A stretch of 64,000 bases of DNA from Blastobasis lacticolella (lineage: Eukaryota > Arthropoda > Insecta > Lepidoptera > Blastobasidae), in the NCBI GenBank assembly GCA_905147135.1, contig LR990050.1:19776001-19840000 (forward strand). The letters are read 5' to 3'. Under the pieces are notes generated by a model that was not told the origin of the DNA, searched no databases, and saw only the letters and a program-made list of their open reading frames with translations. The position numbers were made by a program, and so were the translations under genes. The first letter of the stretch is position 1, and the number at the start of each line of letters is the position of its first letter. Shown here one piece after another: positions 31,586-42,287 of this stretch.

Positions 31586-31744
31586 CATTCTTCCTTGCCG
31601 TCTCCAATCCACCAATGCTTGGAGACTACGATAAAACTGTTAACGTTTTGGAAGAGACATGGGCCTCGTGACAGGTACATAAGTTCAAGTAACTATTTGA
31701 TGTACGTACGGCACTAAAAATAGTAATCAAAGACATTGTCACGG

Positions 31745-31985
31745 AACCAAACTGGTCGCGAACTGAGTCGTTCCAAAGAAAGTTTGCCCCACAATCACTA
31801 AGGTTGCGGAGAGATACTGGCTGTAGAGTTCTTCGAGAAAGGGGGAAACGTTTTTACAAGGTCGGCAGCACGTAACTGATGTCCCTGATATTGCAAACAT
31901 CCATAGACTGCTGCAACTGCTTCCATCATGCAGGCCGTAAGCTGGTTTTCCATCTGAGTGGCATATAAAACTAGAAGTAACAAAC
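31745..31985 (+). pseudogene. LINE ORF2 C-terminal and 3' fragment
   Basis: FQRKFAPQSLRL, then VLRERGKRFYK, match the frame at 60005-60250 (FQRNFFPRTLRLWNE, then FFEKEVKRFL). The expected LWNELP segment is deleted. The TATTGCAAACATCCATAG and GCATATAAAAC 3' motifs follow. Confidence 0.65.
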
Positions 31986-33964
31986 CCTAAAAGAGAGTTA
32001 ACAAGCAAGCTGTACACGCAATGTAGATGAGGAAATAAAAATATTCTAATCTGACACTCCCCGCCAATGGAAACAAACAACAAGAATAATGAAAGTACAA
32101 GTGAATGGACACCCTTGCGTCGTAATTATCCGAAAGTTTGTCGCCCCCTTAATTTATTGTCTCAGATTCATATTCACCCCTTCTTCTCGAGGGTTGAGGG
32201 GGGAGGGGGGGGGGGTTGTTGCTAAACAGATACAGGTTTTAAGTTCGACCCCGATGATACTTTTGTTTTTGGGGGCGATAAATTCGATGCAGACTTTTGA
32301 CTTACGATTTTCATATGCGATACGTGAAAGGTTTGCGTCGAAACATGTCGGTGAGAGCTGGAGAGCTGGGAGTATGCGTATGTTTATAGTGTGTTTCGTG
32401 CACGACTTCAAATATCTTCAGATAACTCGCCGGCGTACTTTTCTTTTTCGAGATTGTAAATATCATTTATATAGGTCTTTGACCGCCACCTGGGGGTAGC
32501 TGATGAGGCGGACATATATAGAACAACCTACAAACAGCCACCTAAAAGTATGTACTTGAAGGATTATATTTCTTCTTCTTTTTATGTTGAATCTTCCGCT
32601 GAGCTATAGCGATTTTGCCAAAGGCTAAAAAAGTGTCACCAACAGTGACCAACACGTCATTACAATATAGCCAGTAAAATGTAAACATATTAACATGTAA
32701 TTTTAAGCCACATTTATAATCGTATTTTATCATTAGGCACTAAAGTAATGCGTGTTGTGTTGTTTTAATTTAGTTTTTTAGTTTCTCCTTTATGGGAATC
32801 CAATAAAAGGTATATTACATATTTCCAGGAATATTCCAGGAATCTCAAGAGTTGGATAGTACAGTTTTTTAAATAAGGGTTTACATTTATTCTTGATACC
32901 AAAGGGCATGCATGTGCTCGTGATAATAAACAACTTTTACTACTAAACCAACTCTGAAACCCCGAAAAAAGTCCGAATCGGGTTTTTCATACAAATTGGA
33001 AACGAATTCTGCCAAAATGCTTCTGCCGGCATCAACGATGCATGCGACTCTTACTTAGTAAGTAATAAGTTTTATTTTTGTTTTATACACATGTGCCTGC
33101 GAGATCTGCTACATGTTAGCTTTCTGTCCATGCACAAATCTACCGATAGAACCAGCCCATACAATGGCCACAACAAACTATAGTCCGGGAGTCGGCTCGC
33201 AAATCGTGCTCAATGTGGCGTCACGGCGCCAGCGCCCTCTGGCTAATTATGGGCCCAGGGATCCTGGTTTATGTGTCTCGTTGGAGGCTTCACCCGCTCG
33301 TTTAGGTTTATTGTGCAGTGACTAGGTTTGTTTTGGTAAGTATTTAGAGTGGTCTAGCCACATTATACTTGCTTACTTTCAGGTAACATATTATTTACAA
33401 CTTTTTTATTTGTCGAGTCAGTACAATGTAAATTTAAACTGTCCCTCGTGCTCAAAACTGTACAGTCTTAATTGCTATGTTTCTGACTCGGATTATAAAT
33501 CAGTGTACGTATGAGATTTACCCACCAAATTAAAAGTCTTAAATCAAAACACCACAGCTGTAAGCGAATTACCGTTTTGTACCCTCCGTAACCGTCTACA
33601 AACAACAAAAGTGATTTCTGTCTATCGCGCCCGCGGCTCAAGCCGAGCGCAAGCCACAATGTAAGCTGCATCGGACACCAATGGATTTATCGTCCGGTTT
33701 AGACGCGGTGAGCCGCTTTGTCTAACAACAAACGGGCAGCCGGCTCCTCGACTATTTTCTAAGGAGGACATAAATATTATCGTCTTTTGTTTATTCGCCT
33801 TTCAGTGATTGATAGCTGAAAGAGAAATTGTGTTGTCGCATTTTTACTGATGCACGAATGTGGCTACGCATATGAAAAATGAAAAAGTATTTATTGAATT
33901 AGGATTACGTTAATTAATCTCTTTTCAAAAGTCAAAAATCTAACGGAAAACAAAGGGAAGTTAA
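31986..33964. other. Non-coding, includes a G-run
   Basis: A run of G (GGGTTGAGGGGGGAGGGGGG and more, 32190-32214) has four-run quadruplex character on the + strand. The 136-codon frame at 32089-32499 spans it and shows no motif. 33110-33320 and 33600-33790 are GC-balanced and unmatched. No gene recognised. Confidence 0.4.
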
Positions 33965-34175
33965 GCGAGCTCATCCAGGTAGGGGGCGACGCATGCAGAC
34001 CGATCAGCGCGCGCGAGGGCTTACTCCGGCGAGACACCGGGCACCGATACGCGCCACGCACATAACCGCCTAGGCGAATCATATGCGGCGCGCGCCCGGC
34101 CCCAGCCAGCCCGCCGGCGCGAGCACCCGCACGCCCCAGCCGGCCTACCCGCGTCGCGCCCTGAGCTCGGAACAA
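33965..34175 (-). other. Very GC-rich, CpG-dense block with retroposon-like 3' neighbour
   Basis: 33975-34165 is roughly three-quarters G+C in an AT-rich window. On the - strand it is followed by GGATGAGCTCGCTTAAC and, near 33890, by AATAAATAC, like the end of an RNA copy. The GGATGAGCTCG segment recurs in repeat R1 (about 56538-56560), so at least that part is repetitive. The 94-codon frame across it is composition-driven. A CpG-island-like promoter is an alternative; no exon is visible. Confidence 0.45.
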
Positions 34176-34544
34176 ATAAGTAAAAAGAATGTCGTCTGTC
34201 TGTCAGTATGCCGCTTCAGTTAGGAAAATGACCATCTGTGGGAAAAAGAAACGGCAAGAAACCCACAGGTACATTTAAATATGATTACATTGCATTGATA
34301 CATTTGTCAATTTAATTTGAGTGAGCCTGTCTTGATTGGAATATGATGTGAACCTCTACAAATCGGTGAAGATAACTAAAAATAAAAATAAATTTCAAAA
34401 ACATAAAAAATGGCACAGCAAAAGCAGGCCAGTCCACCAAGGCAGCACCCGTTCACGAGCATGACGCAGGGCCCAGCCATCGTCCAATTCAACCATATTT
34501 GAGGGAAGAGAACGACCTGACCCCCATGCCACCACCAGGCAGAC
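34176..34544. other. Non-coding, no gene recognised
   Basis: Includes an A-rich patch with AATAAAAATAAATTTC at 34381-34396 and GCAGG/CCACC-rich sequence directly downstream of the LINE poly(A). No repeat match found. Confidence 0.35.
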
Positions 34545-37310
34545 TTTTTTTTTTTTTTTTTTTTAATTTATTTATCATAAATGTGGTACATTGGTATTTA
34601 TTTGTATAATTCGCCAAACTGTAAAACAGACTGTAAGTGAGCATGCGCTGCCAATGCCGTACACATTAAAAAAATATTTGTTATTCAATGACTATTACAC
34701 ATCAAATCATCCTCACTCAATTAACAAAATTATAAATTTATAAATAACTTGCTATTTCGAAGAGCTAGTAGTACACCATACATTTTTGTCATTGATATAT
34801 TCATCAATTTTATAATAGGCTTTTTTCATTAAAGTTGTTTTCACCTTATCTTTAAATTGTAATTCAGGCAAATTAATAATACATTCAGGAATATGATTAT
34901 AAAATCTTATACAGTTACCCATGAAAGATGAATTTACTTTACTTAGTCTGAACAACGGTGTTACCAGTTTATTTTTGTTTCTTAAATTGACATTATGAAT
35001 ATCAGTATTTTTAGCAAATTGGGTAATATGCTTTCTAACATACATAATATTATCAAATATATATTGACTTGAGAAAGTCAATACATCAATTTCTTTAAAC
35101 AATTCTTTGAGCGAATCACGTCGACGTAATCCATATATTGCTCTTACAGCTCGCTTTTGTAGTTTGAAAATGATGTCACTATCAGCACACTTGCCCCATA
35201 GTATGATGCCGTATGACATAATACTATGAAAATAACTATAATAAACTAATCTAGCTGTATTCACATCCGTTAGCCTCCTTATTCGCCACACGGCAAATGC
35301 AGCCGAACTTAACCTACTAGCCAATGATTCAATATGTGGGCCCCATTGAATTTTTGAATCTATATTAACGCCTAAGAAAGTAGTTTTCTCTACCAACTCA
35401 AGTTTCGTTTTATCTAATATAACATTACATTGATTACTTTGTACATTAGGGAGGCAAAAATGAACGCATTTTGTTTTTTTAGAGTTTAAGACTAAGTTAT
35501 TAATCGTAAACCAATGAAGCACATTCTGAAGAACACAGTTTACTTCGTCTATATTATTATCTTTCCTATTAATTTTAAATATGAGTGAAGTGTCGTCAGC
35601 AAACAAGACTATACCAGCAATATTCTGCACCATGTATGGAAGGTCATTTATATATACAAGAAAGAGAAACGGCCCCAATATAGATCCTTGTGGCACTCCA
35701 ATGCTCACTTTCCCACCCGCAGATAACTCGCCATTTACATTTACTTTTTGAACTCTACCTTCTAAGTATGATTTCATCATTTCAAGACTATCATGCGTAA
35801 AACCGTAATGTTTTAATTTTAGTAATAGTGTTGAATGATTTACACAATCAAATGCTTTAGACAAATCGCAAAAAACACCTACTGCATTATGATGTTCTTC
35901 CCAAGCGCCAAAAATTTGTTGAATGAGGCTAATACCAGCTTCGGTAGTATTGCGGCCTTTTGTGAAGCCATATTGTTGTTGATGAAATAATGTATTACTG
36001 TTAAAGTGCACAATCATTTGACTTAACATGATTTTTTCAAAGATTTTACTGAAAACGGGCAGGATGGATACCGGTCTAAAATTATTCAAACTATTTTTAC
36101 AACCTGATTTGAATAATGGCACCACTTTACTGATTTTCATGAGGTCGGGGAAAACACCTACTTCGACGCAAGCATTAAAAATGTAAGCTAAATACGGTGC
36201 TAAAATATCAACAACAGTACTTATAACTCTAACTGACATTCCCCAAATATCTTCCGTATTTTTCAACTTAATGCTTTTAAAAGCTTTAATGATAGTTTTA
36301 GCGTCTACTTCGGAATAACAAAAGCCATTTTCACAGGCACCTATATTTTCTTTTAACAAGTTTTCTGCACTAATTGGGCACGAGTTTAGCAGCGAGGTAG
36401 TTTTAATCGGTATTTCGGTAAAAAACTTTTGGAACAACTCTGCCACTTCTTTATTTGCGGTACTAGTTCCGGTTTCTGTTTTGATTTCATAATGTGTATC
36501 ACGAGGCTTTGTTTTCCCTGCCTCCTTATTTATTACATTCCACACAGTCTTAGCCTTGTTTGAAGACGAACTTATAATTTTCTTATAATGCTGTGATTTT
36601 GCAATTAGACAAACTTTCTTAAACGTTTTTGAATATTTTTTGACATATTCTACAAAATCTTTATCATGGCAATAAGCTCGCTGACCGTATAGTTCAAACA
36701 TTCTATCTCTGCTTTTGCGGATACCTAAAGTAGCCCAATCACTAAATTTAGATTTACAGTTACTTTTTATTCTTTTTTGCGTAAAAACACTTTGATAAAC
36801 ATTATTGACAGAATTGAACATATCAGAAAATAGAATGTTTGGGTCATGAGAATCAAGAGAAAGGCCGGCAATGGTCTCCGATAAGGCTTGTTTGAAGTGT
36901 TCAATTCTCCTTTGAGTAATTGGTCTTGTAATTATTTCATTGATATTACATTGTTCCGTAAAATCAAAAACAACGAATTGTCCACTATGGTCAGATCTTT
37001 TAAAATTTATAATAGCCTTTTCGTTGACCTCGCAACAGCAGAACACATTGTCGATGCAAGTCGCTGATGATTCTGTGCATCGTGTCGGCTCTAAAAATAC
37101 ATAATTAAGATTAAAACTACGAAATAAGCTTATTATTCTCTTACTAAACGTTGTTTTTTCTAGTAAATTAACATTAAAGTCTCCATAAACGATTACCTTT
37201 TTTTTACACGTACAAAGTCTTTCTAAAACTTGTTCCATAGTTTTTTCAAAAATCTCAAAGTTTTCATTGTATGGTAGGTGGCCTATACACACAAAGTATG
37301 AATACACATA
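34545..37310 (-). mobile_element. 5'-truncated LINE with intact ORF2 remainder and poly(A)
   Basis: On the - strand: ORF2 (37307 to 34752), a 187-nt 3' UTR, then 20 A (34545-34564 as T on +). The 5' boundary lies at about 37290-37310, inside the endonuclease domain. No clear target-site duplication was found by eye. The unbroken frame marks it as the youngest LINE in the window. Near the 5' junction a 17-nt motif around CATACTTT(A/G)TGTGTA is present twice in tandem. Confidence 0.85.
34752..37307 (-). CDS. LINE ORF2: endonuclease (partial) and reverse transcriptase
   Basis: 851 codons without interruption. Residues 1-115 are the C-terminal part of an APE-type endonuclease: YGDFNVN (41-47), TCIDNVF (83-89) and SDHSG (105-109, catalytic Asp-His pair). 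Its N-terminal catalytic residues are lost by truncation, so the methionine used is not the native start. The reverse transcriptase follows: NNFRPVSILP (408-417), DLSKAFDCVNH (481-491), GVPQGSILGP (537-546) and the catalytic FADD (569-572). A C-terminal region with a WGKCADSDIIFKLQKRAVRA segment closes the protein. The motifs fit the Jockey/CR1 group of non-LTR elements; full-length relatives have about 950-1000 residues. RT looks intact; the endonuclease cannot work. Any transcript would need an outside promoter. Confidence 0.9.
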   Translation of the reverse strand: MYSYFVCIGHLPYNENFEIFEKTMEQVLERLCTCKKKVIVYGDFNVNLLEKTTFSKRIISLFRSFNLNYVFLEPTRCTESSATCIDNVFCCCEVNEKAIINFKRSDHSGQFVVFDFTEQCNINEIITRPITQRRIEHFKQALSETIAGLSLDSHDPNILFSDMFNSVNNVYQSVFTQKRIKSNCKSKFSDWATLGIRKSRDRMFELYGQRAYCHDKDFVEYVKKYSKTFKKVCLIAKSQHYKKIISSSSNKAKTVWNVINKEAGKTKPRDTHYEIKTETGTSTANKEVAELFQKFFTEIPIKTTSLLNSCPISAENLLKENIGACENGFCYSEVDAKTIIKAFKSIKLKNTEDIWGMSVRVISTVVDILAPYLAYIFNACVEVGVFPDLMKISKVVPLFKSGCKNSLNNFRPVSILPVFSKIFEKIMLSQMIVHFNSNTLFHQQQYGFTKGRNTTEAGISLIQQIFGAWEEHHNAVGVFCDLSKAFDCVNHSTLLLKLKHYGFTHDSLEMMKSYLEGRVQKVNVNGELSAGGKVSIGVPQGSILGPFLFLVYINDLPYMVQNIAGIVLFADDTSLIFKINRKDNNIDEVNCVLQNVLHWFTINNLVLNSKKTKCVHFCLPNVQSNQCNVILDKTKLELVEKTTFLGVNIDSKIQWGPHIESLASRLSSAAFAVWRIRRLTDVNTARLVYYSYFHSIMSYGIILWGKCADSDIIFKLQKRAVRAIYGLRRRDSLKELFKEIDVLTFSSQYIFDNIMYVRKHITQFAKNTDIHNVNLRNKNKLVTPLFRLSKVNSSFMGNCIRFYNHIPECIINLPELQFKDKVKTTLMKKAYYKIDEYINDKNVWCTTSSSK

Positions 37311-37540
37311 AAGTATGAGCCATATCCGCCCCAGGTATAAGCAGAAAGTAAAAAATGGCCCGTCCCAAGGTATAAGTATTCTAGAATGTCATCATTTAAA
37401 CGCTATTATTGTACGTTAAATAATTCACATGCATTAACAATTAATGTAATCGGGTCCGACTAGTAAGTACCAGAGGTATCAAGTTCCATCTTCAGTGCCA
37501 CCATGTACTAACTACTTTTTCTGAGTTATTTATCTATTAT

Positions 37541-37784
37541 TTGGCAGATTAAGTCATTACACTAGACCGACTACCATTTGATCTCCCTGACCCTGTTAGG
37601 GGGGAACCTGACCATGTGCCGATTTCCTCACGACGTTTCCCCTCACCGTAAGAGCATCGGTTAGTATTCAACTAATGTACATAACTCAGAAGAGAGTCAT
37701 TGGTACATAGGCGCGGAGTGATTCGAACACGGCACCTCTCGCTTACGAATCGAATGCCGTAACCATTTGGCCACCGACGCTCTA
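37541..37784 (-). mobile_element. SINE-A copy, 3' end truncated
   Basis: Head with GGTGGCCAAATGGTTACGG, B-box-like GTTCGAATCAC, TGTACCAATGACTCTCTTCT and CATCGTGAGG-like body are present. It breaks off after the GATTAAGTCATTACACT block. Inserted about 230 bp from the LINE. Confidence 0.8.
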
Positions 37785-37899
37785 ATAATATAACATATTG
37801 CTTTCCTTCACTTAACTAAGTAACACAAAACAGTAACAAAATAACAAACAAGATCCAGTGTGCCTAGATGTAATTCAGTATTCTCAATGCCTTTATGTT

Positions 37900-38196
37900 A
37901 TATTGTATTAGTTATTATGGTACGAGTATATGTTTATTTTATTTTTATGGTATATTAGTATAGAATTTTATGTATGTATTTATTTATAGCATACTTATAT
38001 TTATAGTCATTGTTCACGTCTTATCTGCGTTTAATTTTCACATATCTCTTTTGTAGGCCTACTGGAAGAGATTTCTTTTAGAGATAAGTAGTGCTTGTTG
38101 TGATTATGAGTGTCTGTTGTGTCATAACTAATCTGTACTTTCTGTATTTGTTATATTGTGTACAATAAACTGTTAAATAAATAAATAAACAAATCA
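37900..38196 (+). repeat. LINE 3' UTR and tail
   Basis: CTACTGGAAGAGATTTCTTT, TAGAGATAAG, then TGTGTACAATAAACTG and AATAAATAAATAA. The family is seen on the - strand at 48030, 58810 and 60893 and, as a variant, at 38986. Confidence 0.7.
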
Positions 38197-38564
38197 TACA
38201 AATTCAGATTCTATTATGTCCGAATGTTTCACAGCTCACGCGCCAGAAATCAAAGTCAACAGTCCCCCAGTGAACTAAAAGGTATTCTCTAATAACAAAA
38301 ATCAATATGTCCGTCCGTCAGTCCACTGGCTAACGCAATTACAAGGGACGGACAATCAAAGGGTGCCAATTGTAATAATAACGTTAATATGAATCTGGAA
38401 TGCAAATAGTTGACCGGCCTATCGGCAAAGAGTAGTAAATATTTAAGTATAGATAGGGTAGTAAGAATTGTATTTATTAATTCTAGAAACACTTTGAAGA
38501 CGAGAACAGCACTCATTTCAATTTAATGTACTTTTAAAATCGTAAGAAGTTGAAAGTGAAATTG
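38197..38564. other. Non-coding, nothing recognised
   Basis: AT-rich between two LINE ends; a 75-codon frame on the - strand lacks motifs. Confidence 0.35.
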
Positions 38565-38765
38565 TTTCTTTATGTGTTATACGGCAGGCAAACAGGCATG
38601 CGTGCCACCTGATGGAAAGTGGTCACCGCCGCCTATGGACATCAGCAACACCAGGGGAGTCACCAATGCTTTGCCCGCCTCTGAAGTGACCTCTAATATA
38701 CCTCTTGAACGATCCCATGTCATAGTCCAAAGGAAACACTGTGGCTGTATTGTTAAAAGTAAATG
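38565..38765 (-). repeat. LINE 3'-end fragment
   Basis: GTGTTATACGGCAGGCAAAC, CACCTGATGGAAAGTGGTCA, GCTTTGCCCGCCTCTGAAGT. Inverse of 42288-42485, same strand as 9090-9245. Confidence 0.7.
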
Positions 38766-38985
38766 GTAGTTAAAAGTAAAATCGTGAAAGAAGATTTAAG
38801 CAATATCCCCTAGACCTAAAAGGATGAAATCCTTCGTTTGAGTCTGGATATGATATAGTATTAGTATGTATTGTAATTTTTAATTATTTATTCCTATTCA
38901 TTGATATGTATGAAAGCAGTATCTCTTTTTTATGTTTTAACTGTATTTTGTATATTGCCAACAATATTATTATTCTTTCACCAGT

Positions 38986-39090
38986 CTCCATGAAAATGGT
39001 TGCCTGGAAGAGATCGCTGTTAGCGATAAGGTCGCCTTTGTACCTATATTGTATTAAATTTTATTTATAAAATCTCAATCTTTATATTTA
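38986..39090 (+). repeat. LINE 3' end (GCCTGGAAGAGATCGCT type)
   Basis: GGTTGCCTGGAAGAGATCGC, then TTAGCGATAAGGTCGCCTTT, a signature of an abundant lepidopteran LINE 3' UTR, followed by T/A-rich sequence. Confidence 0.75.
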
Positions 39091-39926
39091 TAAATATAAA
39101 TAAAATAAAAAAATAATGACTCCAAAATCTTTTTGCTCCAATTTCTATTTGAGTAAGACTTCTAATTTCAAATTAATATTGCAAACATTTTGTTTGTGTA
39201 GACTTGATTTAAAATTCAAATATTTAGCTTTATAGCTGAACAGAAGTGCAAAACTTTAAATATGGTATGTCCTAGGTATTCTGGCATTTTGCCATACTTC
39301 TGACGTAAAAGAGTAAAAATCCTTATAAACTTTCGCATTCATATGAGTAGTAATTCTTATAACCTTGGTTCCTTATTCGACAGATTCTAAAAATATAGGT
39401 CATCATCATCATTCTAGCGTTATAACTCAGTTTCGCTCGCACGCGACACGCGATGGCCCGGGGTCCGCCTTACCTAATAGGATGTAGGTATTATACATAA
39501 ACCCCAGTACCGCATCTGCGTCCGGACGATATTCTGCATCGAAATTGTTGGCATAAAATAGCCGGTCACTATTGCCGTTGTGATTGGCCGTGTGTGCCGA
39601 GCCAATAGTCGGCCATAATTTGGCTTTTGGCCTTCGATGTCCCTGCCCGAGCAGGGGCAGACGGCGGCAAATATTTGAGTTACTTTATAGTGAGAGATTT
39701 ATTTAATAATGTGACTGTTGTTCACGACTGAGGTGGGGTCAACGTCTGTGTTAGGTATAGAATTTCGATAAGGATTTTGTACTTAGTCTTAAAGTGATAG
39801 AGGGGATTGAAGGATCGATGAATGGAAATTGGAGGTATTATCTGATTGCAGGACAAATATGTTGTTTCGTTTATATTAAGGTCCTGTTTGTTTTGTAAGA
39901 ACGCTATTAAATATTTTATTTAATCA
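39091..39926. other. Non-coding; GC-balanced unmatched block
   Basis: 39415-39660 is GC-balanced with many CCG/CGG and GCCAATAGTCGGCC-type motifs and no match elsewhere here. No gene recognised. Confidence 0.4.
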
Positions 39927-40818
39927 CTAGTGGACCCGGCGCGACTTCGTTCGCGTAGCGTTCTAACCTTACACCTGCCCTACACCTACCGTACACCTAC
40001 CCTACACCTACCCTACACCTACCCTACACCTACCCTACACCTACCTTACACCTACCCTACATCTACCCTACACCTACCCTACACCTACCTTACACTTACC
40101 CTACACCTACCCTACACCTACCCTACACCTACCCTACACCTACCCTACACCTACCCTACACCTACCCTACACCTACCCTACACCTACCCTACACCTACCC
40201 TACACCTACCCTACACCTACCCTACACCTACCCTACACCTACCCTACACCTACCCTACACCTACCCTACACCTACCCTACACCTACCCTACACCTACCCT
40301 ACACCTACCCTACACCTACCCTACACCTACCCTACACCTACCCTACACCTACCCTACACCTACCCTACACCTACCCTACACCTACCCTACACCTACCCTA
40401 CACCTACCCTACACCTACCCTACACCTACCCTACACCTACCCTACACCTACCCTACACCTACCCTACACCTACCCTACACCTACCCTACACCTACCCTAC
40501 ACCTACCCTACACCTACCCTACACCTACCCTACACCTACCCTACACCTACCCTACACCTACCCTACACCTACCCTACACCTACCCTACACCTACCCTACA
40601 CCTACCCTACACCTACCCTACACCTACCCTACACCTACCCTACACCTACCCTACACCTACCCTACACCTACCCTACACCTACCCTACACCTTAGGTGTGA
40701 ATCTAAACCATTCCCAGATCCCCTTGAACACACACAAAAAATTTCATCAAAATCGGTCCAGTCGTTTGAGAGTAGTTCAGTGACATACACACTCACAGAA
40801 GAATTATATATATAAAGA
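39927..40818 (-). mobile_element. Helitron-type element carrying an 11-bp minisatellite
   Basis: On the - strand it starts TCTTTATATATATAATTCTT after host A and ends GCGCCGGGTCCACTAG before host T, the A|TC...CTAG|T signature. A short hairpin (GCGA/TCGC) precedes the 3' end. The 5' part (CACTGAACTACTCTCAAACG and ACCGATTTTGATGAAATTTT as - strand reading) is a well-known dispersed lepidopteran segment. 892 bp, no helicase. A related 3' end lies at 45604-45640. Confidence 0.75.
39969..40692 (+). repeat. Minisatellite, 11-bp unit CTACACCTACC, about 66 copies
   Basis: Period is 11 (33 bp = 11 codons, hence the spurious 254-codon frame). Units with substitutions (GCC, GTAC, CTT, ACATC, ACACTT) are confined to about 39969-40110, next to the Helitron 3' end; from about 40110 to 40690 units are uniform. 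It does not contain the insect telomere motif TTAGG. Confidence 0.95.
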
Positions 40819-41077
40819 TAAGCTACGTGCCGTAATAAAGGAACAATATAATTATGTAAAGAAAGGAAATAAGGAATTTTATCACATCGTAAATCAATAT
40901 CGTTACATGTGTACATACAAAAAAAAATTCCACAACCGCGTACGCTCAAATCACAAGACGTGCCCTTTACCGTTAGAACCTTGTCGAAGTAAATCAAACT
41001 ACATTTCGATTTAATTTGACCAGGTTCCGGCCCATTCGGATTGCGCGGGGATATAGGTACCTTGTATAGAATGGTCA
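40819..41077. other. Non-coding, nothing recognised
   Basis: AT-rich; frames on the - strand here run into the neighbouring minisatellite and SINE and are not genes. Confidence 0.35.
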
Positions 41078-41219
41078 TCTTGGCGTGAATGTAACGATTA
41101 TGCTCTCGCGCTGAAGGCCCGGAGTTCGCCTTGATCATAATCCAGTATTTGGCAGATATTTCCAACCCGGTACCTCGGGTTACGACTCGGACCCCTTAAC
41201 CATAAACCACGGACGCTCC
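41078..41219 (-). mobile_element. SINE-A copy with internal deletion
   Basis: tRNA-like head (GTTTATGGTTAAGGGGTCCG, then ACCCGAGGTACCGGGTTGG) is joined directly to the last part of the family (ATCTGCCAAATACTGG, then CTTGGCG-type 3' end). The middle of about 190 nt is missing. Confidence 0.7.
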
Positions 41220-41229
41220 TACATAGACT

Positions 41230-41915
41230 GTCTGAAATTACTAAATACTGTCTCAACAACTGTATCTGTTTTATTTATGGTTTACGCAAATACGACCATA
41301 TTTTATCCTTTCGTGAGAAGCTGAAATGGCTTCCTATACGGCACCGCCGTAACTTGCGCGTTCTTTCTCGTCTTTTGTCCATACTGAAGGATCCAGTTGT
41401 ACCGGAGTACTTGAAACGTAAATTTCAATTCCTCTGCGATACTCATAAGCGCAATCTTCGCTCTTCTGATACGCTCTGTCTAAATCTTCCACTTCACCGC
41501 ACTGGTTTTCTCGCCGGTCGATATCAGACGAAGCTCCAACAAACTTTCCTTCAAAAAGCTGTTCGAGCATTTTCTAAATTCTTTGTAATACCCGACTTTA
41601 ACTTATTTATTTTTTCACCTGTTACTTTTGCGAGTGTTCTCAGTAGGTAGGCACTTGATTGACGTTTATATTCAAGTGCATTCTGCTTTATTGTTCTTGT
41701 TGGTTTTTAGTATTTTATAAATATTTTGAGTTTCGGTATGTGAATTGTAAATGTAATTGTAGTGGGTAAAATTGTATTTGTATTTAAGTATGTAAGTGTA
41801 ATGTTGTTGTAAATTTTTAAGCACCGCAATTTTTATTACCAGTTTTCGGGGTAGACAGGTAGATAAAGGTCCACCGTTGTACTATTATGTGCATAAAAAT
41901 AAAATAAATAAATTA
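41230..41915 (+). pseudogene. LINE ORF2 C-terminal fragment plus 3' UTR
   Basis: An open frame from about 41235 to 41648 reads LNNCICFIYGLRKYDHI, then LKWLPIRHRRNLRVLSRL, LSILKDPVVPEYLKRKF and LRSSDTLCLNLPLHRT. This N-x-C-x-RFI-GLR-x-DHI...WLPI-x-RR pattern is the region after the RT thumb in many insect LINEs. About 137 codons survive without a stop, but thumb, palm and endonuclease are gone. An AT-rich UTR ends TTGTACTATTATGTGCATAA plus AATAAATAAATAA near 41915, as at 2757 and 52290. Confidence 0.8.
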
Positions 41916-42287
41916 TATACCCACAGATCTACCGAAATAAAGCCAAAATTAACGCATCCACAGAAGAGACTAACTAGAAACTAAGGTCGCAAGCAAACTG
42001 AAGAACTTGCCACTCCACTTAGACTGATCACTTGCCGCAGCGACACGATGACGCGGTACGCGCTGTTTGCTTTCCCAGTCAGTACTGGGAGCCAGCTCAA
42101 ACATGGACAGGGCAGGATTTAGGTAGGGATTAAACGTTTTACAAGTGAGATAAAAATTATAGGTAAGAATTATAAAACAATTATTTAGATGCAAGCAAAA
42201 TATTTACAGAACCATAACAAATAAACGAATACTAACACTAAAACTGAAACATTAAATAGTATTGTGTTTCTGCCGGTGATTAAGGTC
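41916..42287. other. Non-coding, nothing recognised
   Basis: No motif-bearing ORF or repeat match. Confidence 0.35.

Noticed and set aside
32089..32499. 136-codon frame on the + strand
   Set aside because: No domain, no splice context, passes through a G-homopolymer tract; composition explains its length.
33891..34175. 94-codon alanine-, glycine- and arginine-rich frame on the - strand
   Set aside because: High GC removes stop codons; the frame has no motif and its end is repeat sequence.
39969..40692. Telomere-like repeat array
   Set aside because: The unit CTACACCTACC differs from the insect TTAGG/CCTAA repeat, and the array sits inside a Helitron-type element.
39930..40694. 254-codon open frame with a repeated TLHLPYTYPTP protein
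   Set aside because: It is the translation of the 11-bp minisatellite; three units give 11 codons, so the frame stays open by arithmetic and not by selection.
40668..41165. 165-codon frame on the - strand
   Set aside because: It joins the minisatellite edge, unmatched sequence and SINE-A sequence; a mosaic of repeats.
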